Below are positions 9,277-17,871 of a stretch of DNA of 36,218 nucleotides, in pieces; within the stretch, counting starts at the first letter, position 1; each line of letters begins with the position of its first letter. The notes under the pieces are model-generated. The model was not told the DNA's origin. It searched no databases and saw nothing but the letters and a program-made list of their open reading frames with translations. Origin of the DNA: Comamonadaceae bacterium (GTDB lineage: Bacteria; Pseudomonadota; Gammaproteobacteria; Burkholderiales; Burkholderiaceae_C). The stretch spans positions 1 through 36,218 of the forward strand of contig CANBYM010000023.1 of the NCBI GenBank assembly GCA_947373605.1, read 5' to 3'. Position numbers and translations under genes: made by a program.

Positions 9277-9340
9277 TTTAGTGATAAAGTTGCACCACAT
9301 CGGCCAACCGGCCTCCTCTTTATCAAACACCACACCCACC

Positions 9341-10156
9341 ATGAGCGGCGTACTCGAACGAACCCTGGGCATTCTGGAACTGCTGTCCGAGCAGGGACAG
9401 GGCATGGAGCTGGCAGCGATTGCTGAGCGGCTGAACATGCCCAAAAGCGCAGCCCATCGCCTCTTGGCCGACTTGCTGCGCTATGGCTATGTGCGTCAGG
9501 CGCGCGATCAGGGCGAATACCTGCTCACTACCAAGCTGGTGTCGCTGGGCTTGAGCTACCTGAGCAAAACCGGTGTGGTCGATATCGCGCAGCCGCTCTT
9601 GGACCGTCTGGCCGAGCAGACCGGTGAGCTGGTACGCCTGTCGGTAGTGGACGGTGACCGGCTGACCTGGGTGGCCCGCGCACAGGGCGCGCGCCAGGGC
9701 CTGCGTTATGACCCCGACATGGGAAGCATTGCGCGTCTGAGCTGCTCATCATCCGGCTGGGCCTGGCTGTCCACCCTGAAGGACGACGACGCGCTGGCGC
9801 TGATCGGGCACCAGGGACTGGGCAACCCGCAGGACTTCGGCCCCAACGCGCCCAAGAACCTCAAAGCCGTGCTGAAGGCCCTGCAGGAAGCCCGCAAGCA
9901 AGGCTTTGCACTGACCGAAGAAACCTATACCGCCGGGCTCAATGCGATTGCTGCGCCGGTAGGGCTTTCGGGTCAGTTACCGATGGGCACGATCAGCGTG
10001 GCCGGCCCTTCAGCGCGCCTGACGCGAGAGCGCATGCTGACTATTGCACCGGATCTGTTGTCATGTGCGGCGCAGCTGGCTGCCGCCAGCGGCGCCTCGC
10101 CCCTGCTGGTGCGCGGATCTAGCACAGTGCGCCTGCAACCGATTTACGCGCCCTGA
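9341..10156 (+). CDS. IclR-family transcriptional regulator
   Basis: GVLERTLGILELLSEQGQGMELAAIAERLNMPKSAAHRLLADLLRYGYVRQ, typical IclR N-terminal HTH and effector domain. Confidence 0.92.
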   Translation: MSGVLERTLGILELLSEQGQGMELAAIAERLNMPKSAAHRLLADLLRYGYVRQARDQGEYLLTTKLVSLGLSYLSKTGVVDIAQPLLDRLAEQTGELVRLSVVDGDRLTWVARAQGARQGLRYDPDMGSIARLSCSSSGWAWLSTLKDDDALALIGHQGLGNPQDFGPNAPKNLKAVLKALQEARKQGFALTEETYTAGLNAIAAPVGLSGQLPMGTISVAGPSARLTRERMLTIAPDLLSCAAQLAAASGASPLLVRGSSTVRLQPIYAP

Positions 10157-10159
10157 TCT

Positions 10160-12523
10160 GTGAGCGCTGAGAACACAACATCGAAGTGGGACTGCGACCT
10201 GCTGATAGCAGGCTCCGGTGCGGGCGCCCTGTCCACCGCCGTCACGGCCGGACATCTGGGCCTTAAAGTCATCGTGGTCGAAAAAGATCCACAACTCGGC
10301 GGCACCACTGCATGGTCGGGGGGCTGGATGTGGATACCGCGCAACCCCTTGGCCTTGCAGGCCGGAATCGCGGAGCCGATTGAAGCGCCGTTGACCTACT
10401 TGCGCAACGAACTGGGCGCGCAATTTGACGAGGCCCGCGCCACCGCTTTCCTGAATAACGGGCCGCGCATGGTGCGGTTTTTTCAGGAGCACACAGCCCT
10501 GCAATTCATTGACGGCAACGCCATTCCCGACTTTCACGGGCGCACCGAACACGCATCCACCGGTGGGCGATCGGTTTGTGCCGCGCCGTTTGACGGCAAG
10601 CGGTTGGGGCGCCACATACGGCAACTCAAAGAACCGCTGCGCGAGACCACTTTTAAAGGCATGGGCATTGCGTCGGGCGCAGACATCCGGCATTTTTTCA
10701 ATGCCATGCATTCGTGGAAATCGTTCATTTATGTCACACGGCGAGTGGCGCGCCATGTGATGGATCTGGCACTGCACGGCCGCGGCATGCATCTGGTCAA
10801 TGGCAATGCGCTGGTGGCTGCCTTGCTGAAGTCTGCACTGGACGCGGGCGCAGACGTCCGCGTCAATTGCCCTGCGGTGCGCCTCCTTGTTGAACAGGAT
10901 GCAGTGCGCGGCGCAGTAGTGCTGATCGACGGCAAAGAAGTCACCTTGCGCGCACGCCGCGGCGTAGTGCTGTCAACCGGCGGATTCCCGCACGACGAAC
11001 AACGCAAGCGCGAGCTGCTGCCGCATGACCCGACCGGCACGTTGCACTTTTCTGCCGCATCGCGCGGCAACACGGGCGACGGCCTGCGCCTGGGCGAATC
11101 CGCAGGCGGTGTGGTGGCGCGCGATCTGAAGCAGGCCGCGGCTCTCGCACCGGTGTCACTGGTGCCGCGCGCCGATGGCAGCGTCGCCCACTTCCCGCAT
11201 TTGATTGAACGCGGCAAACCGGGCCTAATTGCGGTGACCCGCTTTGGCAAGCGCTTTACAAACGAGGCCGACTCTTACCACGACTTCATGCAAGGCCTAC
11301 TGGCCGCATTGCCGGCGGGTGAGCCGGTACAGGCCTGGCTGGTAGTGGACCACCGCTTTATCCGCCGCTGGGGGCTAGGCGCAGTCAAGCCGGCGCCGGT
11401 ACCTCTGCAAAGCTTGCTGGCCAACGGCTACCTGCAACGCGGCAACACCATTGCCGAACTGGCAACACATTGCGGCATTGAAGCCGCTGCGCTGCAAAAC
11501 ACCATAGCGCGCTACAAAACACAGTCTGACATCGGCTACGACGGAGATTTTGGCAAAGGCCAGACACCCTACAACCGCATGCAAGGCGATGCCACCCACG
11601 ATGGCCGCAACCCTTGCATGGCGGCGCTGCAGGACGGCCCGTACTATGCGGTGCGCGTTGTGGCAGGCAGTCTGGGCACGTTTGCCGGTTTGCGCTGCAA
11701 CGCCGATGCGCAAGTATTGAATGCCGACGGTGAACCCATTGACGGGCTGTACGCGGGCGGCAACGACCTCACCAGTGTGATGGGCGGCAACTATCCCAGC
11801 GGTGGCATTACGCTGGGTCCGGCCATGACCTTCGGATTTCTGGCCGCACACCACGCGGCGCGCACCTCACCGGACCAATCATTTTTCAAAAGGACCTCAT
11901 CCATGCACTACGAACTCGCCACCATGACCCTGCCCTTCGGCACCTCCGCAGCTGCGGCTGCCAATGTGCAGGCCTTTGCCGCGCGGGGACTGGGGGAGCT
12001 GCTGGGATGCTGGTTTACCGACATTGGAGTGCTCAATCAGATGATCGTGCTGCGCGGCTTTGACGACTTGGCCACGCTGCAGGCCGAGCGCACACGCACC
12101 CAGCAAAACGCCAGCCCTTTTGGCTGCGGCGAAATTTTTCAGAGTCTGGAGCAGCACAGCTTTGAAGGATTTCCCTGGATGAAGCCGGTGCGCCCCAGCG
12201 CAGAGAGCGGTATCAACGGCCCGGTCTATGAAATCCGCACCTACGGCATCAAGCCCGGCGGCGTTCAAGCCACGATCGACCTGTGGGAGCAGGCGATGCC
12301 GGCGCGTTCCAAAGTCTCGCCCTGCGTGGTGGCCATGGTCGCGCTGGACGGACCGCTGCGCTTTACCAACATCTGGGCTTACCCCTCGCTGGATGCGCGC
12401 AGTAAAGCACGTGCCGATTCGGTGGCGCAAGGCATCTGGCCACCCAAGGGCGGTCCGGCCCACCTGACCACCACTATGGTGTCAACAATTGCCATGCCCA
12501 CTGCGGTATCGCCGTTGAAATAA
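10160..12523 (+). CDS. KstD-like FAD dehydrogenase (flavoprotein B) fused to a C-terminal NIPSNAP-type region
   Basis: DLLIAGSGAGALSTAVTAGHLGLKVIVVEKDPQLGGTTAWS; KRFTNEADSYH; NYPSGGITLGPAMTFGFLAAHHAA; then from M582 HYELATMTLPFGTS...GPVYEIRTYGIKPGGVQATIDLWEQAMPAR; GTG start. Confidence 0.85.
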   Translation: MSAENTTSKWDCDLLIAGSGAGALSTAVTAGHLGLKVIVVEKDPQLGGTTAWSGGWMWIPRNPLALQAGIAEPIEAPLTYLRNELGAQFDEARATAFLNNGPRMVRFFQEHTALQFIDGNAIPDFHGRTEHASTGGRSVCAAPFDGKRLGRHIRQLKEPLRETTFKGMGIASGADIRHFFNAMHSWKSFIYVTRRVARHVMDLALHGRGMHLVNGNALVAALLKSALDAGADVRVNCPAVRLLVEQDAVRGAVVLIDGKEVTLRARRGVVLSTGGFPHDEQRKRELLPHDPTGTLHFSAASRGNTGDGLRLGESAGGVVARDLKQAAALAPVSLVPRADGSVAHFPHLIERGKPGLIAVTRFGKRFTNEADSYHDFMQGLLAALPAGEPVQAWLVVDHRFIRRWGLGAVKPAPVPLQSLLANGYLQRGNTIAELATHCGIEAAALQNTIARYKTQSDIGYDGDFGKGQTPYNRMQGDATHDGRNPCMAALQDGPYYAVRVVAGSLGTFAGLRCNADAQVLNADGEPIDGLYAGGNDLTSVMGGNYPSGGITLGPAMTFGFLAAHHAARTSPDQSFFKRTSSMHYELATMTLPFGTSAAAAANVQAFAARGLGELLGCWFTDIGVLNQMIVLRGFDDLATLQAERTRTQQNASPFGCGEIFQSLEQHSFEGFPWMKPVRPSAESGINGPVYEIRTYGIKPGGVQATIDLWEQAMPARSKVSPCVVAMVALDGPLRFTNIWAYPSLDARSKARADSVAQGIWPPKGGPAHLTTTMVSTIAMPTAVSPLK

Positions 12524-12539
12524 AGCGGCCAGATTGCAC

Positions 12540-13349
12540 ATGCGCAGTTACTCGCTCGCTTACCTGACCACCAACCAGTCAAGCGCTCCGCAGGCCGTTC
12601 AGATCGCCGCCGATATGGGCTATGGCTTCGTGGGCTTGCGCCTGCAGCCCAATGCGCCGGGCGCACCGTATCAGGAATTCATTAACAACGCCGCGCTGCA
12701 GCGCGAAACACTGACGCGCATGGCCGACACCGGGGTTCAGGTGTTTGATCTGGAAATCATCCGCGTCGGCGAGCAATTTGATCCCGCTGCCCACCGGCCG
12801 TTGCTCGACGCCGGTGCCGCACTCAAAGCACGTGCGGTACTGGTGGCGGCTGACGACAGCGATGAGCATCGATTGGCGCACCACTACGCGCAATTGTGTG
12901 AATGCATGCAGCCCTATGGATTGACGGCTGATCTGGAGTTCATGCCCTGGACCGGCGTGAAAGACGCGCAGGCGGCGCTGCGGGTAGTGAATCTGGCAGG
13001 CCGCCCGGCCAACGCCGGCATTCTGGTCGATGCCCTGCACTTCGGACGCTCCACCACGCGTCTGGCGGACATTGCCGCCCTGCCACCGCAGCTTTTGCAT
13101 TACGCGCAGATGTGCGATGCGCAGCCCGGACTGCACTTCACCACGGACGAAATGATTTTTCATGCCCGCCAGCAACGCATGTTGCCCGGCGAAGGAACGA
13201 TAGACCTGCAGGGTTTGTTTAATGCGCTTCCTGCAGGCATTCCGGTCAGTGTGGAAGTTCCGGACTCGGGCCGCTCGGCGGCCATGGGTGAAAAGGCCTG
13301 GGCCGGGCTGGCACTGAGCACCACCCGGCAATTGCTCGGTGGTGCCTAA
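12540..13349 (+). CDS. Sugar-phosphate isomerase/epimerase-type TIM barrel (xylose-isomerase-like; paralog 1)
   Basis: DMGYGFVGLRLQPNAPG, ADLEFMPW, GILVDALHFGRS, PGEGTIDL, SVEVPDSG. Confidence 0.85.
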   Translation: MRSYSLAYLTTNQSSAPQAVQIAADMGYGFVGLRLQPNAPGAPYQEFINNAALQRETLTRMADTGVQVFDLEIIRVGEQFDPAAHRPLLDAGAALKARAVLVAADDSDEHRLAHHYAQLCECMQPYGLTADLEFMPWTGVKDAQAALRVVNLAGRPANAGILVDALHFGRSTTRLADIAALPPQLLHYAQMCDAQPGLHFTTDEMIFHARQQRMLPGEGTIDLQGLFNALPAGIPVSVEVPDSGRSAAMGEKAWAGLALSTTRQLLGGA

Positions 13350-13361
13350 ACACAGGCATTG

Positions 13362-13377
13362 CCGGTTTCACAACCGG
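13362..13377. terminator. Hairpin between convergent genes (possible bidirectional terminator)
   Basis: CCGGTT-TCAC-AACCGG perfect 6-bp stem at the 3' ends of the convergent TIM-barrel and CoA-transferase genes; no clear T-tract. Confidence 0.3.
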
Positions 13378-14939
13378 AAGTGGTCTTTGTCCATGATCGC
13401 GATACTTTGGGCAAGCAGCGGCATGAAAGCCATTTGGTCCAGCACATCGGTTTGCAAATCGATGCCCGGCGCAATTTCGAACAGCTGCACGCCCTGTGCA
13501 ATCAGCCGGAAACTGGCACGCTCGGTGAGGAACAACACCTCTTGTCCACGCACCAGACTTTGCGGCCCGCTAAAGGTGATCTGCTCTACCCGCTGAACCA
13601 GCTTTTTTACCGCACCCTGATGAAGCACGCGCAGTTGCCCGTCGCCTGTTTGCAACTTGACACCTTTGGCGGCCAGCGTGCCGCAGAACACCACTTTGCG
13701 AGCGTTCTGTGCGATGTCGATAAAGCCGCCCGGCCCGACGGTCAGGCCGCCGAGCTTGCTCACATTCACGCTGCCCTCGGCATCGAATTCGCCAAAGCCC
13801 AAAAACGCAATATCCAGACCGCCACCGGCATAGAAATCGAACTGCGTCGGTGCGTCCAGCATGGCGGTGGCATTGCGTGCGTAACCGAATAGCACACCAT
13901 CCATCAGCGTGCCGCCGTAGGTGCCATGTTCAATGGTCTGGTAAATGCGGTGCTGCTCCTGCCGGGTCGCTATCAATTTGGCCACTGCGTCGGGCACACC
14001 TACACCATAGTTCACCACCGGCAACTCTTTGCCGGTGTTAAACAGTTCCACCGCTGCACGCTTTGCCACCGCCTGACGCTCACTGAACGCCTCCTGCGCA
14101 GCGGCCACCTCACGGGCGTGGTCTGCGGTTTCGCTTCGGGCGCGCGCCTCGCCGGTGAGTTCGCCACTCAGGGCCGGATCAAATTCGATGTCGTAGCTAC
14201 TTTGCTGCCGCGGGTCCACCACAATTGCATCCACCCACGCGGCGGGAATACGCACCTCGCGTGCCCGCAGCGACCCGCGCGGCAAGCGCTCCTTGACCTG
14301 AACAATGACCTTGCCTTTGCTGGAGCGCGCAGCCAGTGCCAGCGACTGGGCGTCAAGGTTGGCCGCCTCGTGCTCGAAACTGATGTTGCCATCCTCGTCG
14401 GCCGCACTGGCGCGAACAATAGCCACATGAATCGGAAACGGCTTGTAGCGCAGGTACTCGCGCCCATCCATTTGCACTACCTCAGACAGATATTCGGTGG
14501 CAGCACTGTTCATCCTGCCGCCGCCCAAGCGAGGGTCACACACCGTGCCCAGACCTACGTGGGTAATTAGCCCCGGTCGCGCTGCGCCGATTTCACGCAT
14601 CAGCTGGCTGGACACTCCACCTGGCAGGATGTATGCCTCGATCTTGTTATTCAGCGCCAGCTGTTGCATGGCCGGCGACCACACCCAGTGCCCTCCGATC
14701 ACGCGCTTGACCAGTCCTTCATGTGCAAAGCAGTTCATGCCCTTCGTCTTCTTGTCGCCAATACCCAGCGCATGGATGATGGTCAGGTTACGCGGCAACT
14801 GTGTACTCAAAAAGCGCTCCTGCACCGCTTCAAACAGTTGTGTGGCTTCCATCAGGCCGCCACCACCACCCATCAATCCGATGGTGTCGCCATCCCGGAT
14901 AAGTTCAGCCGCTTGTGCGGCACTCATAAACTTTGTCAT
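13368..14939 (-). CDS. Single-chain acyl-CoA:acetate/3-ketoacid CoA-transferase
   Basis: AAELIRDGDTIGLMGGGGGLMEA and YQTIEHGTYGGTLMDG (catalytic Glu region), GGLTVGPGGFIDIAQNARKVVFCGTLAA; start chosen at MTKFMSA preceded by GGGAG. Confidence 0.88.
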   Translation of the reverse strand: MTKFMSAAQAAELIRDGDTIGLMGGGGGLMEATQLFEAVQERFLSTQLPRNLTIIHALGIGDKKTKGMNCFAHEGLVKRVIGGHWVWSPAMQQLALNNKIEAYILPGGVSSQLMREIGAARPGLITHVGLGTVCDPRLGGGRMNSAATEYLSEVVQMDGREYLRYKPFPIHVAIVRASAADEDGNISFEHEAANLDAQSLALAARSSKGKVIVQVKERLPRGSLRAREVRIPAAWVDAIVVDPRQQSSYDIEFDPALSGELTGEARARSETADHAREVAAAQEAFSERQAVAKRAAVELFNTGKELPVVNYGVGVPDAVAKLIATRQEQHRIYQTIEHGTYGGTLMDGVLFGYARNATAMLDAPTQFDFYAGGGLDIAFLGFGEFDAEGSVNVSKLGGLTVGPGGFIDIAQNARKVVFCGTLAAKGVKLQTGDGQLRVLHQGAVKKLVQRVEQITFSGPQSLVRGQEVLFLTERASFRLIAQGVQLFEIAPGIDLQTDVLDQMAFMPLLAQSIAIMDKDHFRL

Positions 14940-14953
14940 TTCCGGCTCCCGCT

Positions 14954-16114
14954 TCAACGGTGAATGTCGAACAAAGCAGCGCCCTTCTTCAGCGCGCTCT
15001 TGGCAATCACACCGCGATGGATTTCGCTCGTACCGTCGAAGATCCGGTAGATCCGAGCATCGCGGTAGTACCGTTCAATGGGCAGCTCCTTGCAAAAGCC
15101 CATGCCGCCAAATACTTGCACTGCGCGGTCCACTACCCGGCCCAGGGTCTCGGCCGCATGGACCTTGACCATGGCGATCTGCTCACGCGCCTCCAGTCCC
15201 TGGTCCAGCATCCAGGCCGCCTGGTACACCATCCAGCGGGCAGCGCTAATCTCAATGACGGAGTCGGCCAGCATCTGCTGCACCATCTGAAAGTCACCGA
15301 TGCGGGTATCAAACTGCTTGCGTTCGGCGGCCCAGTCCATCATCAGCTCACACACATGCGTAGCCTTGCCCACTGAGCGGGCGCCCACCTGCGCCAGCCG
15401 CACGACATTGAGCGCACCCATGGCCAGCTTAAAGCCCTGTCCCTGCGCACCGAGCAAAGCCGCTTCGTCCAGCTGAACGTTGTCAAAAAACAGTTCCAAA
15501 TGCGGCGTGCCGCGCAGTCCCATCATCTTCTGGTCTTTGCCCAATGTGAAACCCGCCAGCCCTTTGTCCACCATGAACATGGATATCTCTTTCTCGCCGG
15601 TCTTTGCCGAGACCAAAAAGAAATCGCTCCACTCGCCGTCACTGATGAAGTGCTTGCTGCCATTGAGCAGCCAACCTTTATCGTTTTTGCGCGCATTGGT
15701 TTTGATGCCGGCAGCGTCCGAGCCGGCACCCGGCTCCGTGATGCAGATCGCGCCGGTGCGCGTGCCGGCAATAGAGGGCTTGAGCCAGCGCTCCACTTGA
15801 CTGCCTTGGCAGTGCAACAGCGGTTCATACACATTTCCAAAGGCGCGGCGGATCAGCATGTCGCTGGTGTGGCCGAACTGTTCTTCACACAGAATGCGGT
15901 CCAAGTTTGAAAGCCCGCCGCCACCCAGGGCCTCGGGCATATTCATCGCATAGAGTCCGAGCGCCTTGGCTTTGCAGTGAATGGCGCGGGCTGTGACGTC
16001 GTCCAGCGTGCCGGCTTGCTCCAGTGCGTCTTCCAGCGGGGCGAGTTCTTCTCCAATGAAACGGCGCACCGTTTCGATGATCATTTTTTGTTCGTCGTTA
16101 AGTGAAAAGTCCAT
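14954..16114 (-). CDS. Acyl-CoA dehydrogenase
   Basis: MDFSLNDEQKMIIETVRRFIGEELAPLE, AICITEPGAGSDAAGIKT, LNGSKHFISDGEWSDFFLV, YRDARIYRIFDGTSEIHRGVIAKSAL; start at 16114 with upstream GGAGAA. Confidence 0.92.
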   Translation of the reverse strand: MDFSLNDEQKMIIETVRRFIGEELAPLEDALEQAGTLDDVTARAIHCKAKALGLYAMNMPEALGGGGLSNLDRILCEEQFGHTSDMLIRRAFGNVYEPLLHCQGSQVERWLKPSIAGTRTGAICITEPGAGSDAAGIKTNARKNDKGWLLNGSKHFISDGEWSDFFLVSAKTGEKEISMFMVDKGLAGFTLGKDQKMMGLRGTPHLELFFDNVQLDEAALLGAQGQGFKLAMGALNVVRLAQVGARSVGKATHVCELMMDWAAERKQFDTRIGDFQMVQQMLADSVIEISAARWMVYQAAWMLDQGLEAREQIAMVKVHAAETLGRVVDRAVQVFGGMGFCKELPIERYYRDARIYRIFDGTSEIHRGVIAKSALKKGAALFDIHR

Positions 16115-16137
16115 ACAGTTCTCCAATGGTGAAAGAA

Positions 16138-16154
16138 CGGGTCCAATGGACCCG
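16138..16154. promoter_or_regulatory. Inverted repeat in the 5' leader of the acyl-CoA dehydrogenase gene
   Basis: CGGGTCC-AAT-GGACCCG, perfect 7-3-7 repeat starting 24 nt upstream of the start codon. Confidence 0.4.
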
Positions 16155-16265
16155 GATCGGTCTGAGTGCGATGTGCAGAAAAGCAGTCAACGGATCAAGC
16201 GCTGCTGTACCAGCGCGCACCAAAGAAGAACGGCAGGAGGAAAAGAATTTCTGTAGCGGCCATAT

Positions 16266-17072
16266 TCAGCCTGTTATCAGGCGGCTGGCTGCCAGACACT
16301 GCGCAGCCCACGCATGGGGCGGGAAATGCACCTCGCGTACGTGGTTCACCACTTCTACACTGACCGGCAGCTCGGCGGGCAAGGCCGCGAACAGGGCAGG
16401 CAAATCAATGGTGCCCTCACCGGGCTGCAAGCGCTCACAGCGTGCCGTGTGAATCATTTGTTCGGTGCTGAAGTGCGTGCCGGCTTGTGCGTCGCAAATC
16501 TGGGCGTAGTGCAGCAGCGAACGCGGTAAGGCGCGAAGATCGTCCAGCGAGGTGTGCGAGCGCGCCACATGCAAGGCGTCCACCAGAATACCTGCGTTGG
16601 CGGGATTGCCTGCGGCATGCACCACGCGCAGCGCAGCCTGTGCATCCGGCACTGCCGTCCAGGGCATAAATTCCAGGTCCGCTGTCATGCCATACGGCCG
16701 CATGGCTTCGCACAATCGCGCATAGTTATGCGCCAGCCGGGATGCATCGGCGTCATCACCGGCCACCAGAATTGCGCGTGCATTGACTGCCGCACCGGCC
16801 TCAAACAGCCGGTCCCAGGTGTACACATCAAAATCTTCATTGATACGAATGAGCTCAAGATCCAATACCTCCACCCCGGTGTCGCGCTGTACTGCCAGTG
16901 CTTCGCTCAAGGCGCCAGGCGCGTCGATGAACTGCCGCGGACCGCCCGGCGCGTTGGGCCAAAGGCGCAGGCCCACACAGTCGTATCCTGTCTGCGCAGC
17001 CACCGCCAGCACACTGGCCGGCGTGCAGCGGTGTGAGGTCAGGTAGGAGAGCGAGTAAGTTCGAGTGCCCAT
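16266..17072 (-). CDS. Sugar-phosphate isomerase/epimerase-type TIM barrel (paralog 2)
   Basis: Collinear with 12540-13349: TGYDCVGLRLWPNAPGGP, MTADLEFMPWTAVPDAQAALRVVHAAGNPANAGILVDALH, LQPGEGTIDLPALFAALPAELPVSVEV; GGAGG upstream of ATG. Confidence 0.85.
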   Translation of the reverse strand: MGTRTYSLSYLTSHRCTPASVLAVAAQTGYDCVGLRLWPNAPGGPRQFIDAPGALSEALAVQRDTGVEVLDLELIRINEDFDVYTWDRLFEAGAAVNARAILVAGDDADASRLAHNYARLCEAMRPYGMTADLEFMPWTAVPDAQAALRVVHAAGNPANAGILVDALHVARSHTSLDDLRALPRSLLHYAQICDAQAGTHFSTEQMIHTARCERLQPGEGTIDLPALFAALPAELPVSVEVVNHVREVHFPPHAWAAQCLAASRLITG

Positions 17073-17088
17073 CAATAGCCTCCCGGGT

Positions 17089-17871
17089 TCAATCATTCAG
17101 CGCCGAATCAGTGCAGCCCGCCGCAGTCCAGCCGCCATCCACCGGCAATTGCACACCGGTGACATACGATGCCTTGACGGACAACAGGAATGCAATCGCG
17201 TGAGCAATTTCTTCCGGCCGTGCCAGGCGGCCTATGGGCGAGCGCCTGCAGATGCCTTCCATGTCAATTGCGCCTTGGGCCGCGAGTTCTTCAACCAGCG
17301 CCGTTTGCACATAGCCCGGCGCCACCGCATTGACGCGAATACCATCGCGCGCCCACTCGCAGGCCATGGCGCGCGTCATACCGGCAATACCGGCCTTGGC
17401 TGCGCTGTAGGCATTGCGCGCAGGGATGCCGGCGATACCTGCAACGGAGCCGATATTCACAATGGCGCCACGCTGCCCGTCAGCGGTCGCTTGTACTTGC
17501 AGCATGTGCTGAATAACCGCACGGCTCATTAAGTAGCTACCCCGCACATGCACTGCCAGCACGCGATCAAACGCATCCACACTCTGTAACACAGTGGGCG
17601 CGGACTGGTCGCCGATACCGGCGTTGTTGACCAGGCCGTTGATGCGGCCGAAGTGCGCGTGTGCGGCAGCCACTGCTTCACGCACACTGGCTTCATTTGT
17701 CACATCACAGGCCAGACCCAGGTGCGCAGCCCCCAGCTCCTGCGCACGCCCTTGAACCTGATGTGCACACAGGTCCAGGAGCGCCACGCGTGCACCATCA
17801 GCGGCAAGCCGGCGGGCGGTAGCCCAGCCGATGCCGTTCGCGGCACCCGTAATGACAATTACATCTTGCAC
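17089..17871 (-). CDS. Short-chain dehydrogenase/reductase
   Basis: ITGAANGIGWATARRLA, LVNNAGIG, YSAAKAGIAGMTRAMA. Confidence 0.92.
   Translation of the reverse strand: MQDVIVITGAANGIGWATARRLAADGARVALLDLCAHQVQGRAQELGAAHLGLACDVTNEASVREAVAAAHAHFGRINGLVNNAGIGDQSAPTVLQSVDAFDRVLAVHVRGSYLMSRAVIQHMLQVQATADGQRGAIVNIGSVAGIAGIPARNAYSAAKAGIAGMTRAMACEWARDGIRVNAVAPGYVQTALVEELAAQGAIDMEGICRRSPIGRLARPEEIAHAIAFLLSVKASYVTGVQLPVDGGWTAAGCTDSALND

Noticed and set aside
11897-12463. 188-aa minus-strand ORF
   Set aside because: Antisense to the NIPSNAP-like part of the fusion; no domain motifs.
13926-14570. 214-aa plus-strand ORF
   Set aside because: Antisense to the CoA-transferase; low-complexity His/Arg/Leu composition.
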